Positions 51,027 to 59,534 of a stretch of DNA of 64,000 nucleotides are shown one piece after another. A program made the translations under genes and the position numbers. Under the pieces are notes generated by a model. That model was not told where the DNA came from. It was given only the letters and a program-made list of their open reading frames with translations, and did not search any database. Source of the DNA: an uncultured Clostridia bacterium. GTDB lineage: Bacteria > Bacillota > Clostridia > TANB77 > CAG-508. Within the stretch, counting starts at the first letter, position 1; each line of letters begins with the position of its first letter. Location of the stretch: positions 1 to 64,000 of the forward strand of contig CAKPIG010000001.1 of NCBI GenBank assembly GCA_934162255.1, in the 5' to 3' direction.

Positions 51027-52613
51027 TTGAAAAGTAACTTTGCAAAATACATATTTTTTATATTTGTAATTGGAATAATGATATTTGCAATATATAAATT
51101 AAATAAAGAAGAAAATAAAAAAGTAGAAGAAACACAAGGAACAGGAACTTCTGAAACAGCCACAGATGATATAATAAAAGAAATGAATTTAGGAATTGCT
51201 GAATTTGACACAATAAATCCAATATTGAGCAATAATAAATATGTACAAGAAATATCAAGAATAATCTATGAACCATTGTTAGAAGTAGATGAGGAATATA
51301 AAATAAGCAAATGCTTGGTAAAAGATTGGGCAAAAACTAGTGGAACAACATATTTAATTAAAATAGACACAAATAGAAAGTGGTCTGATGGGTCAAATCT
51401 TACAATTGAAGATGTATTATATACAATTGATATTCTTAAAAAAACACCATCAATTTATGCATATAATGCACAATATATTGTTAGAGCAGATAAAATTGAT
51501 GACACATCACTTCAAATAACAATAGACCATGAAATACCTTTTTTTGAATACAATTTAATATTTCCAATAATGAGCCAAAAATATTATGAAGGGCAAGATT
51601 TTTCTTCTACAGAAAAGAATAATATGCCAATATCAACAGGAAAATATAAGATAACTAGAAATGAAGCAGATGGAATAACTCTAGAAAAAAATGAGTATTA
51701 TTCAAAAGAATTAAGCCTTGAAAAAATAAATATAGGCAAATATTCAAATTTGGGAGAATTATATAATGCGTTCAAACTAGGAAAAGTTGATTTAATAACA
51801 ACTACAAATCCTAATATTACAGATTATATAGGAACAATAGGTTATAATATAAGCGAGGCTAAAGGCAGGGAATATGAATTTGTATCAATAAATACTCAAA
51901 GTGCTAGCTTAGCATATAATGAAGTAAGAAAAGCAATCCAATACGGAATAAACAGAGAAAATATTGTAGCAACATTATATGGTTCTAAATATAAAATAAC
52001 AGATTATCCTTTAGACTATGGTAATTATCTAAAAGGAGAAGGTGCAGAAACAGGGTATGATAAAGACAAGGCAGTAAAAACTCTAGAAGAAAATGGATGG
52101 ATTTATAAATATAATAGATGGCAGAAAACAGAAAATTATTCAACTAAAACAATTAATTTAAGATTAGTTGTACAAGCATCAAATCGAAACAGGGTTACAG
52201 CTGGAGAAATAATAAAATCAAACTTAGAAGAAATAGGAATAAAAACTACATTGATAAAAGCAAGTGATACACAATATCAATATTATTTATCAAGCAAGAA
52301 CTATGATATGATAATAACAGGAACTACGGAAAATTTCAGTCCGAATTTAGAAACATATTTTGGCGAAGAAAATTTAGCTAATTATAATAATGAAGAAGTT
52401 TTATCAATACTAAATGAAGTAAAAAATATAACAAAAGAAGATTTATTAAAAGAAAAATATACAAGAATAAGACAAATATATAATGAAGAGATTCCATATA
52501 TTGGACTATACAGCAGTTATTATGCAGTGGCAAGCAATTGGAATCTTAGAGGAAAAGTAGCAGTGAATTGGTATAATATATTTATGGATGTAGATAATTG
52601 GTATAAAAATTAA
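51027..52613 (+). CDS. Peptide-type ABC solute-binding protein, membrane-anchored
   Basis: A 528-residue family 5 solute-binding protein: EFDTINPILSNNKYVQEISR and IYEPLLEVDEEYKISKCLVK are typical of the oligopeptide-binding fold, as is SDGSNLTIEDVLYTIDIL. It has an uncleaved N-terminal helix (residues ~5-25) and no lipobox cysteine, unusual for this family in Gram-positives. No permease or ATPase gene is adjacent, so it may serve a transporter elsewhere or act as an orphan receptor. Confidence 0.85.
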   Translation: MKSNFAKYIFFIFVIGIMIFAIYKLNKEENKKVEETQGTGTSETATDDIIKEMNLGIAEFDTINPILSNNKYVQEISRIIYEPLLEVDEEYKISKCLVKDWAKTSGTTYLIKIDTNRKWSDGSNLTIEDVLYTIDILKKTPSIYAYNAQYIVRADKIDDTSLQITIDHEIPFFEYNLIFPIMSQKYYEGQDFSSTEKNNMPISTGKYKITRNEADGITLEKNEYYSKELSLEKINIGKYSNLGELYNAFKLGKVDLITTTNPNITDYIGTIGYNISEAKGREYEFVSINTQSASLAYNEVRKAIQYGINRENIVATLYGSKYKITDYPLDYGNYLKGEGAETGYDKDKAVKTLEENGWIYKYNRWQKTENYSTKTINLRLVVQASNRNRVTAGEIIKSNLEEIGIKTTLIKASDTQYQYYLSSKNYDMIITGTTENFSPNLETYFGEENLANYNNEEVLSILNEVKNITKEDLLKEKYTRIRQIYNEEIPYIGLYSSYYAVASNWNLRGKVAVNWYNIFMDVDNWYKN

Positions 52614-52631
52614 AAAAATATAGAAAAAAAC

Positions 52632-52660
52632 TTGACAAAAAAATTTAAAAAGTATATTAT
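52632..52660 (+). promoter_or_regulatory. SigA-type promoter of recA
   Basis: TTGACA at 52632-52637 and TATTAT at 52655-52660, spacer 17 bases. Confidence 0.8.
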
Positions 52661-52668
52661 ACAGACAT

Positions 52669-52682
52669 CGAACAAAAGTTTA
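52669..52682. promoter_or_regulatory. LexA (SOS) box upstream of recA
   Basis: The 14-mer CGAACAAAAGTTTA matches the Gram-positive box CGAACRNRYGTTYG at 12 positions. It lies just downstream of the recA -10, a position where LexA would block transcription. Confidence 0.8.
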
Positions 52683-52700
52683 TAATTAGGAGGAAGTAAA

Positions 52701-53747
52701 ATGGAAGAAAACTTAGAAAAGAGAAAAGCATTAGAAGTAGCAATGAGCCAAATAGAAAAACAATTCGGAAAAGGTTCTGTAATGAAATTAGGAGAATTTA
52801 AAGCTATGGAGGTAGAAGCAATACCTACAGGAGCATTGAGTTTAGATATAGCATTAGGTATAGGAGGAGTTCCTAGAGGAAGAATAATAGAAGTATTTGG
52901 ACCAGAGTCATCAGGAAAAACAACATTAGCATTACATGTAATAGCAGAAGCACAAAAAATGGGAGGAGAAGCAGCATTTATAGATGCAGAGCATGCTCTA
53001 GATCCTGTATATGCAAAAAAACTAGGTGTAGATATAGATAATCTAATAGTATCGCAACCAGATACTGGTGAACAAGCACTAGAAATAACAGAAGCATTAG
53101 TAAGAAGTGGGGCATTAGATGTAATAGTTGTAGACTCTGTTGCTGCATTAGTTCCAAAGGCTGAGATTGATGGAGACATGGGAGACTCACATATGGGATT
53201 ACAAGCAAGATTAATGTCACAAGCACTTCGTAAACTTGCAGGAGCAATAAACAAATCAAAAACAGTATTAATATTTATTAACCAATTGAGAGAAAAAATA
53301 GGTGTAATGTTTGGAAATCCAGAAACAACAACAGGAGGTAGAGCATTAAAATTCTATGCATCAGTAAGAATGGATATAAGAAAAATAGAAAATATAAAAC
53401 AAGATGGAGAAGTTATAGGAAATAGAGTAAGAGTAAAAGTAATAAAAAATAAAGTTGCCCCACCATTCAGAGAAGCAGAATTTGATGTGTTATATGGAAA
53501 AGGTATTTCAAAAGAAGGAAATATATTTGATATGGCAGTAAATCTAGATATAATACAAAAAAGTGGATCTTGGTTTAGCTATGATGGAAATAGAATATGC
53601 CAAGGTAGAGAAAATGGTAAGAGATGGCTTGTTGAACATCCAGATATGCTTGCTGAAGTTGATAAAAAGGTAAGAGATAATTTTGCAAAAGCATTTGAAC
53701 AAAGCTTAGGTGAAGAAGTTGCAAATGACGAAGAAGAAACTGAATAA
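52701..53747 (+). CDS. recA: Recombinase RecA
   Basis: A 348-residue RecA. The N-terminal polymerisation helix is followed by Walker A GPESSGKTTLALHV, Walker B LDVIVVDSVAALVP, and DNA-binding loops including INQLREKIGVMFGNPETTTG. The C-terminal tail is acidic (EEVANDEEETE). It forms the nucleoprotein filament for homologous recombination and activates LexA self-cleavage, which fits the LexA box upstream. It is single-gene, ending at a bidirectional terminator. Confidence 0.98.
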   Translation: MEENLEKRKALEVAMSQIEKQFGKGSVMKLGEFKAMEVEAIPTGALSLDIALGIGGVPRGRIIEVFGPESSGKTTLALHVIAEAQKMGGEAAFIDAEHALDPVYAKKLGVDIDNLIVSQPDTGEQALEITEALVRSGALDVIVVDSVAALVPKAEIDGDMGDSHMGLQARLMSQALRKLAGAINKSKTVLIFINQLREKIGVMFGNPETTTGGRALKFYASVRMDIRKIENIKQDGEVIGNRVRVKVIKNKVAPPFREAEFDVLYGKGISKEGNIFDMAVNLDIIQKSGSWFSYDGNRICQGRENGKRWLVEHPDMLAEVDKKVRDNFAKAFEQSLGEEVANDEEETE

Positions 53748-53767
53748 GAAGTATAAGAAAATAAATA

Positions 53768-53810
53768 AAAATGAAGAGGAAAAATTAAGAAATTTCCTCT
53801 TCATTTTTAC
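53768..53810. terminator. Bidirectional terminator between recA and nth
   Basis: The 15-base arms 53768-53782 (AAAATGAAGAGGAAA) and 53793-53807 are exact complements, with T-runs on both strands. It overlaps the last codons of nth. Confidence 0.88.
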
Positions 53811-54435
53811 TTTTATAAAATTTACAAAATTTATTTACTGTACAAGAATCACATAATGGATTGCGTGAATCACAGGTGTTTCTACCATGCCACATAAAAA
53901 GATGATTAATATCTTTTAAATATTCTTTTGGAAAAATTTTTAGTAAATCTTGTTCAATTTTTTCTGGTTCAGTTTTTGAAGAAAGGCCTATTCTATTAGA
54001 AATCCTTTTAGCATGTGTATCTATTGCAATACCTTCTGCTAGTCCAAAAGCTTCTAACATAATTACATTTGCACTTTTTCTACCAACCCCAGCCAATGTA
54101 AGTAAATCATTCATATTTGTAGGAACTTCACCATTAAAATTATCTAGAACTTGTCTAGCACATAATTTTATGTTTTTAGCTTTGTTTTTATAGAAACCAC
54201 AAGGATGAATAATATCCTCTAATTCTTTAATATCAATATTGGCAAAGTCCTTAATAGTTTTACATCTTTCAAAAAGAGCAGGTGTAGTCATATTAACTCT
54301 AGCATCTGTGCATTGTGCAGAAAGCATAACAGCTACTACTAATTGAAAAGGTGTTTTAAAATCCAGACTACAAGTTGCGTCTGGATATGTATTCTTTAAA
54401 ATTTCGATAAATTCAGTGACATCTTTTTTATTCAT
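53785..54435 (-). CDS. nth: Endonuclease III
   Basis: A 216-residue DNA glycosylase/AP lyase. Helix-hairpin-helix LLTLAGVGRKSANVIMLEAF contains the catalytic Lys, the catalytic Asp is in IDTHAKRISNR, and the 4Fe-4S cluster is C-x6-C-x2-C-x5-C near the end (CDSRNPLCDSCTVNKFC). It removes oxidised pyrimidines. Its ribosome binding site GCGGAG lies within the end of the upstream DUF4364 gene, 3 bases away, so they form an operon. Confidence 0.97.
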   Translation of the reverse strand: MNKKDVTEFIEILKNTYPDATCSLDFKTPFQLVVAVMLSAQCTDARVNMTTPALFERCKTIKDFANIDIKELEDIIHPCGFYKNKAKNIKLCARQVLDNFNGEVPTNMNDLLTLAGVGRKSANVIMLEAFGLAEGIAIDTHAKRISNRIGLSSKTEPEKIEQDLLKIFPKEYLKDINHLFMWHGRNTCDSRNPLCDSCTVNKFCKFYKSKNEEEIS

Positions 54436-54438
54436 AAA

Positions 54439-54969
54439 TTATTCTCCGCTTAAAAGTAAATCTATAATTTTAGGATATATTTTATCTGCATTAACTTTCC
54501 AATTGTCTGAAATTTGTTTAGCTCTTTCTCTAGAACCAGCAAAAGTTGAAACTTCAAATAATATATCATTTTTTTCTACAATTTTGCATTTTACAGTATA
54601 ATTGTTTTCATCTTTAGGAATGTATTCAGAAGTAATAGAAGAATCTTCAATTATTTCGGGTAAAACTTCCTTAAATGAAGTATCAGCTTTTAATTTTAAA
54701 ATACCAGGTAAAAGTGATTTGGTAAGAGATAATGAATTTTGACCATCTGAAGTGATTTTGATAAATGTATCTTCGTCTTTTGTAAATGAACCAACTAAAT
54801 TTGTATTAATCAAATCTGTTAATAATTCTTGAAAATAGAAATAGTTAATATTATTAGCAGAAGAAATAATTTTGTACAAATTGTCACTTTTTATTCCATC
54901 TGATAGTTTGTTTAGTAAATATAAAATCAATACTTTATTTTCAGCTAAATCTTCATTAGAACTATTCAT
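54439..54969 (-). CDS. DUF4364 family protein, wHTH-like
   Basis: A 176-residue protein of the Clostridia-restricted DUF4364 family: ENKVLILYLLNKLSDGIKSD and LLTDLINTNLVGSFTKDEDT form a winged-helix-like N-terminal half, followed by a C-terminal alpha/beta part. Function is not established; a regulatory role is suspected. A ribosome binding site AAAAAAGGAGG precedes the start at 54969. It is co-transcribed with nth. Confidence 0.85.
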   Translation of the reverse strand: MNSSNEDLAENKVLILYLLNKLSDGIKSDNLYKIISSANNINYFYFQELLTDLINTNLVGSFTKDEDTFIKITSDGQNSLSLTKSLLPGILKLKADTSFKEVLPEIIEDSSITSEYIPKDENNYTVKCKIVEKNDILFEVSTFAGSRERAKQISDNWKVNADKIYPKIIDLLLSGE

Positions 54970-54996
54970 AAAATGCCTCCTTTTTTAATTTATCCT

Positions 54997-55025
54997 ATTA
55001 TATCACGTAAAAATCCATAAGTAAA
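54997..55025 (-). promoter_or_regulatory. Promoter of the DUF4364-nth operon
   Basis: On the minus strand TTTACT (55020-55025) and TATAAT (54997-55002) are separated by 17 bases. Confidence 0.65.
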
Positions 55026-55054
55026 GAAATAATTACAAAAACTGCAAAAAACAA

Positions 55055-55083
55055 TTGACTAAAAAAGTATAATATGGTTTAAT
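55055..55083 (+). promoter_or_regulatory. Probable promoter of the second hypervariable pilin-like gene
   Basis: TTGACT at 55055-55060 is 17 bases before TTTAAT (55078-55083). A better TATAAT at 55068-55073 is too close to that -35, so the exact pair is uncertain. Confidence 0.45.
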
Positions 55084-55113
55084 GAATTTAAGAAAACAAA
55101 GGAGGAATAAAAA

Positions 55114-56259
55114 ATGAAAAACAATAAAGGAGTGACTCTTATTGCACTTGTAGTTACAATAATAGTGCTATTAATTTTAGCAGCAGTAACAATATCAATG
55201 TTAAGAGGAGAAAATGGAATAATCAAACAAGCACAAAATGCAAATGATGCAACAATTGTTGGAAAAGAAACAGAAGCAGTAAATATAGCTTATTCAATGA
55301 GAAAAGCTAAAAGTAATAGCTCACAAGTAAAAGAAAATGAATTAAAAAATGAACTAATAAAAAACGGAGAAAAAAATATAGCTGTATCATCAGATAAAAG
55401 TGATTTAATAGTAAAATTTAATGATACAAACCATTCATATAGAATAGATCAGAATGGAAATATACACAAAGAAGAACCAACAGATACACCAGCTAATATG
55501 ATTTCAAAAACAACATCATATGTAGGATATTATGCAGATTTAGACCCAACAGATGGGAAAATAGATGGAATAATATATGCAGATTTAGCGGTAGGAAATC
55601 AAGGTAGTGGACAATGGGGAGATACAGAAGGAAAATATACGATACCAACAGAGACAGCAGGACTAAAAGACTATTATATAAGTCAAACAAATTATAATGG
55701 AAATGATGCAAATGGTAAAGGATTTGGAACAAAAGATGTAATATCACCAACAGGAACAGGAAAAGATAGATTTTATATAATGGCATTGACAGATATAGAT
55801 GGACAGATAAATGGAACAGGGTATGACTGGTATAATGCAGCATATAGTTACAATAACAATAAAGGAATGGAAGACTTTGCAAGTACAACATTTATAGGCT
55901 TCGGAAAAGGAAAAACAAATACAGCAACAATGATATCAAAGTGGAATACAGAATCATATGGTGACAAAAATCAATGCTCAGATGGGCATCTAGATATGTG
56001 GGGACAAATACAAACACAAGTAAATAATGGATGGTTTGTACCATCAAAAGAAGAATGGGAAGCATTTGCAGGAGAATTAGGAATATCAGAAAATAGCTCA
56101 AACGAAAAGTATTATGGAAACTTTGGCCTTAGTGGTTTCTACTGGTCTTCGTCGCAGGGCAGTGCTGACGGCGCGTGGTACGCAACCTTCGACATGGGCT
56201 TTATGGTCAACTTCGACGTCAATGACTGCAACTGTGTCCGTTTGAGTGCGACTTTCTAA
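55114..56259 (+). CDS. Prepilin-like protein with hypervariable C-type-lectin-like tail (probable DGR target 2)
   Basis: A 381-residue paralogue of the gene at 21400. Its N-terminus, NNKGVTLIALVVTIIVLLIL, is pilin-like, with the cleavage Gly and no Glu5. After a variable linker, bases 55501-55589 match 21799-21887 at 88 of 89 positions. The C-terminal Lcl_C/FGE-like part shows NNGWFVPSKEEWEAFAGELG, YWSSSQGS and final VRLSATF. The last ~45 codons are GC-rich (34 of 60 bases at 56161-56220) and carry the variable repeat. AAAGGAGG precedes ATG 55114. It lies alone between DUF4364 and yabG, with its own promoter and terminator. Confidence 0.85.
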   Translation: MKNNKGVTLIALVVTIIVLLILAAVTISMLRGENGIIKQAQNANDATIVGKETEAVNIAYSMRKAKSNSSQVKENELKNELIKNGEKNIAVSSDKSDLIVKFNDTNHSYRIDQNGNIHKEEPTDTPANMISKTTSYVGYYADLDPTDGKIDGIIYADLAVGNQGSGQWGDTEGKYTIPTETAGLKDYYISQTNYNGNDANGKGFGTKDVISPTGTGKDRFYIMALTDIDGQINGTGYDWYNAAYSYNNNKGMEDFASTTFIGFGKGKTNTATMISKWNTESYGDKNQCSDGHLDMWGQIQTQVNNGWFVPSKEEWEAFAGELGISENSSNEKYYGNFGLSGFYWSSSQGSADGAWYATFDMGFMVNFDVNDCNCVRLSATF

Positions 56260-56262
56260 TTT
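56127..56262 (+). other. Candidate DGR variable repeat VR2 with invariant 3' block
   Basis: Gap-free counterpart of VR1 at a constant offset of 33,717 bases. Mismatches occupy 56127-56234; 56235-56262 is identical to VR1. Seventeen of the twenty-one differing codons change the amino acid. GTC CGT TTG AGT GCG then ACT TTC TAA forms the shared end. Confidence 0.8.
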
Positions 56263-56263
56263 T

Positions 56264-56280
56264 AGATATTAGTAATATCT
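56264..56280 (+). repeat. Hairpin just 3' of VR2
   Basis: AGATATT (56264-56270) pairs with AATATCT (56274-56280) around AGT, 4 bases after the stop codon. The sequence is unrelated to the VR1 hairpin but position and size agree. Confidence 0.65.
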
Positions 56281-56323
56281 TTGAGGTGACGAAATGGAAG
56301 AAAAAAGATGAAAATAAAAAGAT

Positions 56324-56354
56324 AAAAAGTGAAAGTGCAAAACTTTCACTTTTT
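56324..56354 (+). terminator. Terminator after the second hypervariable gene
   Basis: The 13-base arms 56324-56336 (AAAAAGTGAAAGT) and 56342-56354 are exact complements, ending in TTTTT. Confidence 0.88.
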
Positions 56355-56462
56355 GGTATGTTTTTTCTAAATGTGTAAAAAACGTGAAGACTAGAAAATC
56401 ACCATTTATAATCTCATATCATAAAATATATAAACAATAAAATTTCATATGAGGTGTAAAAG

Positions 56463-57284
56463 ATGAAGACAATAAAAAAAGGAGATATTGTAAGTAGAAA
56501 ATCATATGGAAATGACATAATATTTTATGTGACAAAAATAATAAAAAAATCAGAAAAAGAAAAAATAGCTATATTAAAAGGAATAGAAATAAGAATAGAA
56601 GCAGACGCACCAATAGAAGATTTAGAAAAAGTAAGCAAAGAAGAACACAACAGATGTGAAAAAAACTTAGAAGAAAGAATAAAAAATATAATAAGCAAGG
56701 AAAAAATAATAAATGAAGACAGAAGAAAAGAAATAATATACACTGGAAAAATACTACATCTAGATGGAGACAAAAGATATAGTGAAAAATCTATGATGTA
56801 TTATAATAAAGTAGGATTAAATGCAATAGTAAAAAATATACCAGAAAATAGACAACCCAAAGTAGTATATAAATTACTTACAATATATAATCCAGATATA
56901 TTAGTAATAACAGGACACGACGGTATGATTGCAAAAAACAAAAGATATAAAGACATTTTCAATTATAGGAATTCAAGACATTTTATTCAAACTGTAAAAG
57001 AGGCTCGCAGATATGATGAAAAACATCAAAAAGACTTAGTAATATTTGCAGGAGCATGTCAGAGTTATTTTGAGGCTATAATGGATGCAGGTGCTAATTT
57101 TGCATCATCACCTGCTAGAATATTAATAGATTTTTTAGATCCACTAATAGTTGCAAAAAATATAGCAATAGCAGATCAAAACAAATATATAATAATAGAT
57201 GATTTTGTAAATGAATTAAGAGATGGAAAAAGAGGTGTAAACGGGTTAGGAGCAAGAGGAAAACGAAATGTAATATTTTTGTAA
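56463..57284 (+). CDS. yabG: Sporulation peptidase YabG
   Basis: A 273-residue YabG: start KKGDIVSRKSYGNDIIFYVT, centre VLHLDGD-type motif (here ILHLDGDKRYSEKSMMYYNK), and VITGHDGMIAKNKRYKDIFN with AGACQSYFEAIMDAGANFAS, the conserved catalytic region. It processes coat proteins during late sporulation. A CATATCATA at 56415-56423 matches the SigK -10 pattern CATAnnnTA, the sigma factor that drives yabG in Bacillus subtilis, although no good -35 is seen. AGGTG lies upstream of ATG 56463. Confidence 0.94.
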   Translation: MKTIKKGDIVSRKSYGNDIIFYVTKIIKKSEKEKIAILKGIEIRIEADAPIEDLEKVSKEEHNRCEKNLEERIKNIISKEKIINEDRRKEIIYTGKILHLDGDKRYSEKSMMYYNKVGLNAIVKNIPENRQPKVVYKLLTIYNPDILVITGHDGMIAKNKRYKDIFNYRNSRHFIQTVKEARRYDEKHQKDLVIFAGACQSYFEAIMDAGANFASSPARILIDFLDPLIVAKNIAIADQNKYIIIDDFVNELRDGKRGVNGLGARGKRNVIFL

Positions 57285-57377
57285 TATAAATGTAATATAA
57301 ATGTAATAAATAATAAAACAAGACTGAAAAACCTTGAAACACAAGAATTTTAAGAAAACGACAAAAGATATCATACT

Positions 57378-57406
57378 TTGACAAAATCACCTACTGATGA
57401 TATACT
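57378..57406 (+). promoter_or_regulatory. Consensus promoter of veg
   Basis: TTGACA at 57378-57383 and TATACT at 57401-57406, spacer 17 bases, close to the SigA ideal. veg is strongly expressed in Bacillus subtilis. Confidence 0.8.
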
Positions 57407-57435
57407 CAAGGCAGATTAAGCAAAGTAGGTGATTT
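57384..57435. repeat. 11-bp inverted repeat spanning veg promoter spacer and ribosome binding site
   Basis: AAATCACCTAC (57384-57394, inside the promoter spacer) is the exact reverse complement of GTAGGTGATTT (57425-57435, covering the ribosome binding site). The arms start 41 bases apart. It could be a pair of protein-binding sites, or a hairpin if transcription starts upstream. Confidence 0.6.
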
Positions 57436-57436
57436 A

Positions 57437-57745
57437 ATGATTTGTAAGACTGACATATCAAACTTGAAAACTAACATTTTCGATAAAGTGGGTCAAAAGA
57501 TAATTGTTAAAGGTTCGCTAGGAAGAAGTAGGGAATTTGAAAAAGAAGGTACAATAGAAAAAGCATATCCAAATATTTTTGTAGTAAAATATGAAGAAAA
57601 TGATAGAACAGCATCATATACATATACAGATTTATTAACAAGAACTGTAGAAGTAGATGTGTTTAATGGAGAAGGATATAGTCCATTATTACCACCATTG
57701 GTTGTAGAAAGTAAAAGAAGAAGAATCAAAGAACAACAAGTTTAG
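57437..57745 (+). CDS. veg: Veg family protein
   Basis: A 102-residue protein with the family pattern: DISNLKTNIFDKVGQKIIVK, SLGRSREFEKEGTIEKAYPN, and YTYTDLLTRTVEVDV. In Bacillus subtilis Veg stimulates biofilm formation and sits next to yabG, as here. The basic Arg/Lys tail (ESKRRRIKEQQ) is notable. Its biochemical activity is unclear. Start ATG 57437 follows the AGGTGAT of the inverted repeat. Confidence 0.93.
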   Translation: MICKTDISNLKTNIFDKVGQKIIVKGSLGRSREFEKEGTIEKAYPNIFVVKYEENDRTASYTYTDLLTRTVEVDVFNGEGYSPLLPPLVVESKRRRIKEQQV

Positions 57746-57758
57746 TTGTTCTTTTTTT
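57729..57758 (+). terminator. Terminator at the end of veg
   Basis: AAGAACAAC-type arm (AGAACAAC, 57730-57737) pairs with GTTGTTCT (57745-57752), followed by TTTTTT; the veg stop codon lies in the loop. Confidence 0.85.
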
Positions 57759-57780
57759 GAATATATTTGATAATAAAACA

Positions 57781-57809
57781 TTGAAAAAAACGAGCAAATG
57801 GTATATAGT
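57781..57809 (+). promoter_or_regulatory. SigA-type promoter of the prmC-whiA-hemW operon
   Basis: TTGAAA at 57781-57786 and TATAGT at 57804-57809, spacer 17 bases. Confidence 0.75.
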
Positions 57810-57835
57810 ATATACAAAATAGGAGGTGGTATTAA

Positions 57836-58684
57836 ATGACTATAAAGCAAGCACTAACTAAAGGAATGATAATGTTAAAAAGTAACAATATAGAAAGCCC
57901 TAAATTAAAATCAAGACTTCTATTACAATATATACTAAAACAGCCAAGACAATATATTATAGTATATGATAATAATGAGATAACAGAAAAAGAAAAATTC
58001 GAATATTTTGTGAATATTGAAAAATTAACAAAAGGAATTCCATTGCAACATATAACACATACTCAAGAATTTATGAAAATGGATTTCTTTGTAGATGAAA
58101 ATGTATTAATACCAAGGCCGGATACAGAAATACTTGTAGAAGAAGTAATAAAGATAGCAAAAAAAATTGAAACTCCTAAGATATTGGATTTATGTACAGG
58201 AAGTGGAGTAATAGGAATATCAATAGCAAAAAATGTTCCAAACTCTCAAATATATGCTATAGACATAAGTGAAAAAGCTTTAGATGTGGCTAAGATAAAT
58301 ACAAAAAGAATGAAAGTTGAAAAACAAATAAAATTAATAAAATCAGACTTATTTGAGAAATTAAAAAATGAAAAATTTGATATAATAGTCTCAAATCCAC
58401 CATATATAAGAAAGGATGATATTACATATTTGAGTGAAGAAGTAAAAAATGAGCCTAAAATGGCTTTAGATGGAGGAGTTGACGGACTAGATTTTTATAG
58501 AAAAATTACGAAGCAAGGAATAGAATACTTAAAATTAGGTAGTTATCTATGTTTCGAAATAGGATATGATCAAAAAGAAGAAGTGACAGATATAATAAAA
58601 AATGAAGGTCGATATATAGATACATATTCAAAGAAAGATTTATATGGAAATGATCGAATTATAATAACAAGAGTTGGAGGTTAA
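57836..58684 (+). CDS. prmC: Release factor glutamine methyltransferase PrmC
   Basis: A 282-residue SAM-dependent methyltransferase. Substrate-binding N-terminal helical domain, then RPDTEILVEEVIKIAKKI, SAM motif I LDLCTGSGVIGISIA, and the catalytic NPPY in IIVSNPPYIRKDDI. It methylates the GGQ Gln of RF1/RF2. The prfA gene usually upstream is absent here. AGGAGGTG lies upstream of ATG 57836. whiA begins at its end. Confidence 0.95.
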   Translation: MTIKQALTKGMIMLKSNNIESPKLKSRLLLQYILKQPRQYIIVYDNNEITEKEKFEYFVNIEKLTKGIPLQHITHTQEFMKMDFFVDENVLIPRPDTEILVEEVIKIAKKIETPKILDLCTGSGVIGISIAKNVPNSQIYAIDISEKALDVAKINTKRMKVEKQIKLIKSDLFEKLKNEKFDIIVSNPPYIRKDDITYLSEEVKNEPKMALDGGVDGLDFYRKITKQGIEYLKLGSYLCFEIGYDQKEEVTDIIKNEGRYIDTYSKKDLYGNDRIIITRVGG

Positions 58685-58685
58685 T

Positions 58686-59534
58686 ATGTCTTTTTCAAAA
58701 AATTTAAAGGAAGAAATGAGCAAAACTGAAAATCTAGTAAATAAAGAAGCAGTTAAATTTGAATTAATAGGATATTTGATGAGCAGTAATGTTAGTAAAG
58801 GAGAAAAAGAAACAAAATTCAGTACAGAAAATGAATACAATATAAATAGGTTTGCAAGACTATTAAGCAACATGAAAATAGAAAATTATAAAATTAGCGT
58901 ACAAGGAAAAACATTTTCAATAACAGTAAAAAATAGTGATTTAAAAAAAATAAATACAGATGTAGAAATTGAAACAATAGATGAGATAAAATGGATTGTA
59001 AGAGGTGCGTATTTAGGAGGGGGGTCAATTAATAATCCTGAAAATAAATATCATCTGGAAGTAGGAATTGCAAAAAAGGAAGATGCAGAAAAAATAGTAA
59101 ATGTTCTTCAAGATATAGAAATGAAAGTTAGTTTGATTGAAAAAAAGAATAACTATTCTATATATATAAAAGATGGAGAAGAAATATCAAAGTTTTTAGC
59201 TTTATTAGGAGCGCACAAAGCTGTACTGAAATTTGAAGAAATAAGAGTTCAAAGAGAGATGAACAATAAAATAAATAGAATAGTAAATTGTGAAACTGCA
59301 AACTTGAATAAAACAATAAATGCATCAATAGAGCAAATAGAGGCAATAAAGAAATTAAAACAAACTCATCAGTTTGAAAAACTTGATTCAAATTTAAAAG
59401 AAATTGCAGAACTTAGAATTGAAAATCCAAATGCAAGTTTAATCGAGTTAGGCAAGATGCTAGAAGAACCTGTAGGAAAATCAGGTGTAAACTATAGACT
59501 AAAAAAAATAATGGAGATAGCAAATGAAAAATAA
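58686..59534 (+). CDS. whiA: WhiA family DNA-binding regulator
   Basis: A 282-residue WhiA: LAGLIDADG-homing-endonuclease-like N-terminal domain with VRGAYLGGGSINNPENKYHL, and a C-terminal helix-turn-helix with ELRIENPNASLIELGKMLEE and SGVNYRLKKIMEIA. In Bacillus subtilis it influences cell division and chromosome segregation; in actinomycetes sporulation. ATG 58686 follows TTGGAGG; the frame from 58674 starts in prmC. It overlaps hemW by 11 bases. Confidence 0.95.
   Translation: MSFSKNLKEEMSKTENLVNKEAVKFELIGYLMSSNVSKGEKETKFSTENEYNINRFARLLSNMKIENYKISVQGKTFSITVKNSDLKKINTDVEIETIDEIKWIVRGAYLGGGSINNPENKYHLEVGIAKKEDAEKIVNVLQDIEMKVSLIEKKNNYSIYIKDGEEISKFLALLGAHKAVLKFEEIRVQREMNNKINRIVNCETANLNKTINASIEQIEAIKKLKQTHQFEKLDSNLKEIAELRIENPNASLIELGKMLEEPVGKSGVNYRLKKIMEIANEK

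Noticed and set aside
57284..57330. Direct repeats of TGTAATATAAA after yabG as a regulatory array
   Set aside because: Only two to three short AT-rich copies in an AT-rich gap; chance is likely.
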